A stretch of DNA of 64,000 nt from Bacteroidota bacterium (lineage in GTDB: Bacteria > Bacteroidota > Bacteroidia > Flavobacteriales > Weeksellaceae), in the NCBI GenBank assembly GCA_023419095.1, contig JAEZYN010000045.1, forward strand, positions 1-64,000, in the 5' to 3' direction. The position numbers were made by a program, and so were the translations under genes. Positions within the stretch are counted from its first letter, which is position 1, and each line of letters starts with the position of its first letter. Below the pieces are notes generated by a model, which was not told where the DNA came from, searched no databases, and saw nothing but the letters and a program-made list of their open reading frames with translations. Below, piece by piece: positions 60,497 through 64,000 of this stretch.

Positions 60497-61090
60497 TTAC
60501 TTTTCCATTCTTGCGATATCTGTAAAGAATACATGTGCACTGTCTGAAGTGATGCTTTCGTAAGCTTTAAATGCGCTTTTAGCAGCGGTTAAAAGTTCCT
60601 TTGCCTTCGCATTATTTGCGGCTATGATCTTTTCATTTTCGAGATTTCTGTCGCTGTAGCCATAATCTTCTTTCAGTGCCGGTTCATACCTAAGCTTGCG
60701 GGCGTATTCGTAGTTTAGTTTGCCCAGAAGAAAGTAAACTTTACCGGTAGCGACGCCTTTTGAGAGCATAAAATTAAGGTCATCAATACCTTTTTGGAAG
60801 TCCTTTTCTACTGCGTTTGCACGAATCCAACGGTAATCTACTGTGTCCGGGGACAATGCAACGGCTTTGTCCATGTTTTCCCTCACCTGTCGGTACATAT
60901 CTTTGCTTAAATAGTACTTGGCGGTCAGGTAGTAAGCTTCAGCATTGGACGGGTCCTTTTCGAGTGTTTTATCAAGGATCTTCTTTGCATCGTAACTTTC
61001 CGGGTCTTTTTCAAAAAGTGTCTTGGCATCCTGGAGCGATTGGCCAAAAGTAAATGCAGAAAGCAGCAGGAATAAAAGTGTTTTTTTCAT
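60497..61090 (-). CDS. Secreted TPR-repeat protein, candidate phage moron
   Basis: 197 aa. Signal peptide MKKTLLFLLLSAFTFGQS, then TPR-like pairs (DAKKILDKTLEKDPSNAEAYYLTAKYYLSKDMYRQVRENMDKAVALSPDTVDYRWIRANAVEK) and a helical end. It would act in the periplasm. Phages rarely need periplasmic TPR proteins for assembly, so a lysogenic-conversion role or a gene picked up from the host is plausible. Starts directly after the upstream stop. Confidence 0.65.
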   Translation of the reverse strand: MKKTLLFLLLSAFTFGQSLQDAKTLFEKDPESYDAKKILDKTLEKDPSNAEAYYLTAKYYLSKDMYRQVRENMDKAVALSPDTVDYRWIRANAVEKDFQKGIDDLNFMLSKGVATGKVYFLLGKLNYEYARKLRYEPALKEDYGYSDRNLENEKIIAANNAKAKELLTAAKSAFKAYESITSDSAHVFFTDIARMEK

Positions 61091-61609
61091 TTAAACAAAT
61101 ATTTGGTGATCAAGAATTTCTAAATAAAGAGATTTGACATTACTTTGTATGGTTGTGAACTTTTCAAGCCCTACTGGACTTAAAAAGTCTTCAATTGTGG
61201 CGTCTCCATCAAAATTTCTCCGCCAATTAAATGAGTTGCTTTCTTCACTCTTATAATATTCTACATTGTCCCCAAGCAACTCTTTAAGAGCACGAGTGGA
61301 GAAATCGTCAAGGGAGGTTTTTTCACCATAAGTTGACATAGAGTGAAGTCTGTCGATTGCGAATTTATAAAGCTTCTCATCCTTTTCAAAAATTACAAAT
61401 CTTATATTTTCGGCTCTTGGATTATTTGATGTAGCTTTTCCCACTTTTACGTGACCAAATATTTTTTGTCCTTGAAAATTGAAATGCTTATCAAAAGGAA
61501 AATGGTAAGGCAACTGCTCAACTAATGATTTTGTGAGCTTTTTTCCATCAACAGTCATTACACTTACTTTAATTGTGGATTGGTCGGTAAATAATTTTTT
61601 GTAGTCCAT
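61091..61609 (-). CDS. Phage protein of unknown function
   Basis: 172 aa, soluble. Beta-rich first half (IKVSVMTVDGKKLTKSLVEQLPYHFPF, then FGHVKVGKA ... ENIRFVIFEKDEKLYKFAIDRL) and a helical second half ending LYLEILDHQIFV. No family recognised. It overlaps the upstream gene (TAATG) and is followed at once by the TPR gene. Lower GC than the structural genes, consistent with an accessory insertion. Confidence 0.55.
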   Translation of the reverse strand: MDYKKLFTDQSTIKVSVMTVDGKKLTKSLVEQLPYHFPFDKHFNFQGQKIFGHVKVGKATSNNPRAENIRFVIFEKDEKLYKFAIDRLHSMSTYGEKTSLDDFSTRALKELLGDNVEYYKSEESNSFNWRRNFDGDATIEDFLSPVGLEKFTTIQSNVKSLYLEILDHQIFV

Positions 61610-61983
61610 TATTTTCTAAGTTTTTTTATCATGTTGCTAAGCCTTTCACATGCTTCATAATCTTCATTTTTCAAAGCGATTTTAAGTTGCTTTTCCAGTT
61701 CCGGTATTGATACGGATTCATCGCTGATCTGGTCGATCGGTAGTACAGTGCATCGGCAGCTAATAAGCCCATTAAAAATCTCCGGAAACTTAAAATATTC
61801 ATAGGCTCTCAGTTCATCTTTTAATCGGCGGATTTTGATCATAGAATACTTGTCATAGACCGCAGTCACTTTACCGAAATCGTCGATTTCATGTGAAATT
61901 ACCGCGTTATCGTGCGCATCTAAAAGTTGCTGCAGCAATTTATTCCGGAATGGATCTGTTTTTACTTTTTCAGGTAAGTCCAT
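61609..61983 (-). CDS. Phage protein with C-terminal UVR-motif-like helix pair
   Basis: 124 aa. The C-terminus (LEKQLKIALKNEDYEACERLSNMIKKLRK) resembles the UvrB/UvrC interaction motif (L-x2-L...A...-E.yE.Aa.lRD.I..L). The rest (KVTAVYDKYSMIKIRRLKDELRAYEYFKFP) is of unknown type. Its function in the phage is unknown. Confidence 0.5.
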   Translation of the reverse strand: MDLPEKVKTDPFRNKLLQQLLDAHDNAVISHEIDDFGKVTAVYDKYSMIKIRRLKDELRAYEYFKFPEIFNGLISCRCTVLPIDQISDESVSIPELEKQLKIALKNEDYEACERLSNMIKKLRK

Positions 61984-62001
61984 AATTCAAATGTACCAAT
62001 T

Positions 62002-62247
62002 TTACACCAATTTTGGTTTAATAAATTCTTTTTGAAATTCTCTGATGGCCACGTTTTCCCACATGGTTGCCTCACTGCACAGATCGGTGCCTTTCAGCGC
62101 GCACTGTGTGTCGATGCTCAGGTGTTCTGTACCGCCGGGAAAAGTCTCGTCGGTGGTATTCCAGGTCCAGTTCAGAATCAGGTAGCCTTTGGCTCGCAAT
62201 GCGTCCTGAACTTCCTGCTTGCTGTATTCAAATCCGTTAATTTTCAT
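62002..62247 (-). CDS. Small phage protein, unknown
   Basis: 81 aa. KINGFEYSKQEVQDALRAKGYLILNWTWNTTDETFPGGTEHLSIDTQCALKG; one Cys pair, no TM. Starts in a 4-bp overlap (ATGA) with the gene before it. Not recognised. Confidence 0.5.
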   Translation of the reverse strand: MKINGFEYSKQEVQDALRAKGYLILNWTWNTTDETFPGGTEHLSIDTQCALKGTDLCSEATMWENVAIREFQKEFIKPKLV

Positions 62248-62573
62248 AATAGTTTTTGGTGTAATTCGTTTCGTAAAATTTCAATTTTGTTCCGCTCGTA
62301 CACGCCCAGCGCATCATTGAACTGCAACATGTGACAGATAAAGTCGTACAGTTTATTTGCTAAGTAGTACGGGAAGGTCATCCTAAATTTTTTGGCGGTT
62401 GTTTCGTGCGAAACTGCCTTTAATTCAAAGATTTTTCTCAATTCAAAAAACAGATACATATCACTTTTTTCATGTCGGCTTTTAGCGTGCGACAAATCGT
62501 TTTTCCGGTAGAGATCAAAACACGCTTTCAGTAAAAAAAGCGTGTCCGAATCTAATTTTAGCGTGATCTTCAT
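62244..62573 (-). CDS. Small phage protein, unknown
   Basis: 109 aa, helical and basic (LKLDSDTLFLLKACFDLYRKNDLSHAKSRHEKSDMYLFFELRKIFELKAV). The N-terminal MKITLKLDSDTLFLL has a ribbon-helix-helix flavour, but this is weak. Overlaps the endolysin stop by one base and the next gene by four. Confidence 0.5.
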   Translation of the reverse strand: MKITLKLDSDTLFLLKACFDLYRKNDLSHAKSRHEKSDMYLFFELRKIFELKAVSHETTAKKFRMTFPYYLANKLYDFICHMLQFNDALGVYERNKIEILRNELHQKLL

Positions 62574-63127
62574 TACTTCGCTGCGTATTTTTTATAGGCC
62601 TTGGCCAGCTTCGTGTCGTAGTTGTTTGATTTGTACCCGGCACCGTTGTAACCGAAGGCAAAACCCACCCAGTCTTTACGTTGCAATTCATCCTGAAGGC
62701 CTGAATTTTTCACGAAATTGCAAAACGCCAGCAGCTGTGAAGCTTCATCTTTGTACATGGCATTGACGAAGGCTTGAAGCGTGCTAAAACCGGCTTTCCG
62801 GTAGTTGCCGCCCATGATCTGAAATATACCCCAACTCGCGGACATCAGAGCGGCGTTGCGGTCTAATTTGGCCGCTTTGTCCAGGCGTGCATGCTGATCT
62901 TCGGCGTAATGTTTTTTAATCCATTTTGGATAAGATACGTTTGAAACGCCGTGCTTGCCGCCTGTGTATTTGTAGAACCAGTGTCCTTCAAACAATATTT
63001 TTGGCTTGCCGCTGGGCAGAAACCCGGCACCGGCGCTTTCAACTTCGGTCACGGCTTTTACGGCAGCAACTTCGCAGTCTAAAAAATCAGCTGCGCGTTC
63101 GAAATCCTTTTCTGTTAGTGTTTTCAT
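62573..63127 (-). CDS. Endolysin, N-acetylmuramidase family
   Basis: 184 aa. MKTLTEKDFERAADFLDCEVAAVKAVTEVESAGAGF carries the catalytic Glu context (VTEVESAG), followed by PKILFEGHWFYKYTGG, ASWGIFQIMGGNYRKAGF and FAFGYNGAGYK. This is the DUF3380/N-acetylmuramidase family that cuts the glycan strand of peptidoglycan. No signal peptide, so a holin is needed. ATG 63127 preferred; one at 63151 would overlap the previous gene by 14 bp. Confidence 0.88.
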   Translation of the reverse strand: MKTLTEKDFERAADFLDCEVAAVKAVTEVESAGAGFLPSGKPKILFEGHWFYKYTGGKHGVSNVSYPKWIKKHYAEDQHARLDKAAKLDRNAALMSASWGIFQIMGGNYRKAGFSTLQAFVNAMYKDEASQLLAFCNFVKNSGLQDELQRKDWVGFAFGYNGAGYKSNNYDTKLAKAYKKYAAK

Positions 63128-63137
63128 AAATCGATTT

Positions 63138-63368
63138 TTATTGGTTTGCATTAAGATTTGCTTTCTCTATGGCTTCCAACTTTTTCAGTTCGCGTTTTGC
63201 CGGAACTCCCAAATATGAATGGTAAGTCCGCTTGCTGACGCAGAATTGATGCTCGATGAACTTGTGATAAATTTCTTTGTACGTCAGCCCAAACTGGTGA
63301 TACTGCATCAGGGTAATGTCCTGAATTTTCACAATGGTTTTGTAGTAGTTTTTTTTGTTGTAAGCCAT
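63138..63368 (-). CDS. Small basic DNA-binding-like phage protein
   Basis: 76 aa. TYKEIYHKFIEHQFCVSKRTYHSYLG could form a helix-turn-helix, and the protein is very rich in Lys, Tyr and Gln. Encoded between gp16-like and endolysin genes, the region where Mu has its middle/late activators (Mor, C), so a late activator role is possible but unproven. Its start codon lies in the 3' arm of a 10-bp inverted repeat. Confidence 0.55.
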   Translation of the reverse strand: MAYNKKNYYKTIVKIQDITLMQYHQFGLTYKEIYHKFIEHQFCVSKRTYHSYLGVPAKRELKKLEAIEKANLNANQ

Positions 63369-63427
63369 ACGGTTTTTTGCTATGTTTGCAGTGTTTCACT
63401 CTGCAAAGGGCTTTCTTCCGTATGGCT
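63363..63427 (-). promoter_or_regulatory. Nested inverted repeat covering a start codon
   Basis: AGCCATACGG (63363-63372 on +) and CCGTATGGCT (63418-63427) are perfect complements. On the - strand transcript the 3' arm contains the ATG of the 76-aa gene (63368-63366). An inner TTTGCAG (63385-63391)/CTGCAAA (63401-63407) stem fills the loop. The arrangement would hide the start codon. On the + strand TATGTTTG (63381-63388) with TTTTTTGTTG 20 bp before it also resembles a promoter for an antisense RNA ending at the T10 tract near 63434-63444. Confidence 0.6.
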
Positions 63428-63442
63428 GAAAGTCTTTTTTTT

Positions 63443-63862
63443 TTAGTTGTAGTTTTGCGACTCCAGGGTGAAGCTTTCGACCATCATTTTTGCAAAATTC
63501 AAATCCTTCTGCATGTTGGTGAAGGCCGTGTATAAACTCACTAACCGCTGAACCGGAATCCTGTTAAAATCCTTTGTTTTAGCCGCTCTGCAAGCGATAC
63601 CCTTCACGATATCGGGATTAGCTTCTTTGTTCATTTTTTTAAGGAAACCGTAGATCGCAGCCATCACCCGCTTGCGCCAAATATCCGGGCTGTCTCGGTC
63701 GGCTTCCTGAAGCTTTGCAACGATCTGATCCAACTCGGCCTGGGTGAGCTCGCGCGCGCTGGTGGTTCTGCCATTTGTCCAGGAGCAGATCAGTTGCGCC
63801 CGGTCTTCGTCTGATACTTTCTGAATAGAAAGAATAGTCATCAGTTGCTTTAGTGTAGCCAT
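63443..63862 (-). CDS. Phage gp16/GemA-like protein
   Basis: 139 aa. LKQLMTILSIQKVSDEDRAQLICSWTNGRTTSARELTQAELDQIVAKL and VMAAIYGFLKKMNK resemble the GemA/gp16 (DUF1018) family of Mu-like phages, which modulates early host and phage gene expression or DNA topology. Basic helical C-terminus (RVPVQRLVSLYTAFTNMQKD-like). Two bases upstream of its start lies the stop of the partial gene at the window edge. Confidence 0.7.
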   Translation of the reverse strand: MATLKQLMTILSIQKVSDEDRAQLICSWTNGRTTSARELTQAELDQIVAKLQEADRDSPDIWRKRVMAAIYGFLKKMNKEANPDIVKGIACRAAKTKDFNRIPVQRLVSLYTAFTNMQKDLNFAKMMVESFTLESQNYN

Positions 63863-63863
63863 T

Positions 63864-64000
63864 TTAAAGAGGTTTTAAAGGTTTTTTAAATATGCTTTTA
63901 GGTTTCCTTGCTGCTTTTCTTTTGAGGTAATCTGATATTACTTCTTCGCGGAATTCTTCTACCAGTTCCGCTACTTCCAAACCTACAGACTGGCCTTCTT
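63864..64000 (-). CDS. Partial phage gene at the window edge
   Basis: C-terminal 45 residues only: EGQSVGLEVAELVEEFREEV, then SDYLKRKAARKPKSIFKKPLKPL and stop. Basic tail with heptad-like first half. The start lies beyond 64000. Not identifiable. Confidence 0.55.
   Translation of the reverse strand, partial: EGQSVGLEVAELVEEFREEVISDYLKRKAARKPKSIFKKPLKPL

Larger units (their letters stand above)
37458..64000 (-). mobile_element. Mu-like contractile-tailed prophage (right end present, left end outside window)
   Basis: The content is that of a transposable myophage: gp16/GemA-like, DUF935 portal, MuF, DUF1320 (gp36), gpG, ClpP-like protease/scaffold, sheath, tube, gpD-like hub, gp45/gp46/gp47-like baseplate, fibres and a DNA-modifying enzyme at the end. 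No integrase is seen. The right boundary is set where similarity to the host repeat ends (37457/37458). Transposase, B protein and repressor should be to the right of 64000. Structural genes are split into two divergent blocks, unlike Mu, in which they run one way. Orientation is given by the early-to-late direction, right to left. Confidence 0.85.

Noticed and set aside
1..64000. tRNA or rRNA genes
   Set aside because: No cloverleaf or rRNA segment was recognised; a tRNAscan-SE run would settle it.

Overview
The window looks like chromosomal DNA of a Bacteroidota bacterium, most likely a flavobacterium of the Chryseobacterium/Kaistella type (Weeksellaceae). Signs are a type IX secretion C-terminal sorting domain, GEVED and META-domain proteins, an RteC-family gene, TAnnTTTG-type -7 boxes, few Shine-Dalgarno sequences and a Wzt of the flavobacterial form. 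The species assignment is an inference.

Layout. (1) 1-1450: gene-free mosaic of repeats, including several copies of a large fold-back element with conserved junctions and covarying stems. (2) 1516-1924: an XRE-type regulator broken by a 2-nt deletion. (3) 2353-21785: a surface-polysaccharide locus, all on the + strand: Wzt ATPase with a carbohydrate-binding C-terminus, a DegT-type sugar aminotransferase, a pyruvyltransferase-like protein, WbqC, a GNAT acyltransferase, about twelve glycosyltransferases (GT2, GT4, rhamnosyltransferase-like), a GH130-like propeller and an EpsG/Wzy-like polymerase. Many of these genes overlap or nearly abut. (4) 22046-29989: a short RteC, a K+ channel, a histidine-kinase remnant, a lipoprotein, NhaA, a KtrB/KtrA-type K+ uptake pair and a DUF389 membrane protein. 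(5) 30000-37457: repeat array, small membrane protein, META lipoprotein, a PepSY protein and siderophore receptor pair behind two Fur-like palindromes, a T9SS-secreted GEVED protein, then more of the repeat mosaic.

(6) 37458-64000 (continuing past the window): a Mu-like, contractile-tailed prophage. Its apparent right end lies at about 37458, inside a copy of the fold-back element. From the right edge leftwards on the - strand come gp16/GemA-like, a small DNA-binding-like protein, an N-acetylmuramidase endolysin and a block of unknown or accessory genes. A + strand block (51982-60246) holds terminase small and large subunits, gp36-like, a portal-MuF-nuclease fusion, tape measure, gpG and a tail protein. 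A divergent - strand block (51849-37588) holds protease/scaffold, capsid, sheath, tube, a frameshifting tail chaperone, hub, spike, baseplate, fibres and an adenine methylase. The transposition genes (A, B, repressor) should lie beyond 64000.

Most notable observations: a structured repeat with a covarying pseudoknot and covarying long stems; a lambda-type G GGA AAG -1 frameshift site with a 66-residue extension in the tail chaperone; a portal, MuF and nuclease-like toxin domain in one polypeptide; a perfect palindrome midway between the two divergent phage operons, placed like a late-activator site; and an inverted repeat that buries the start codon of an early phage gene.
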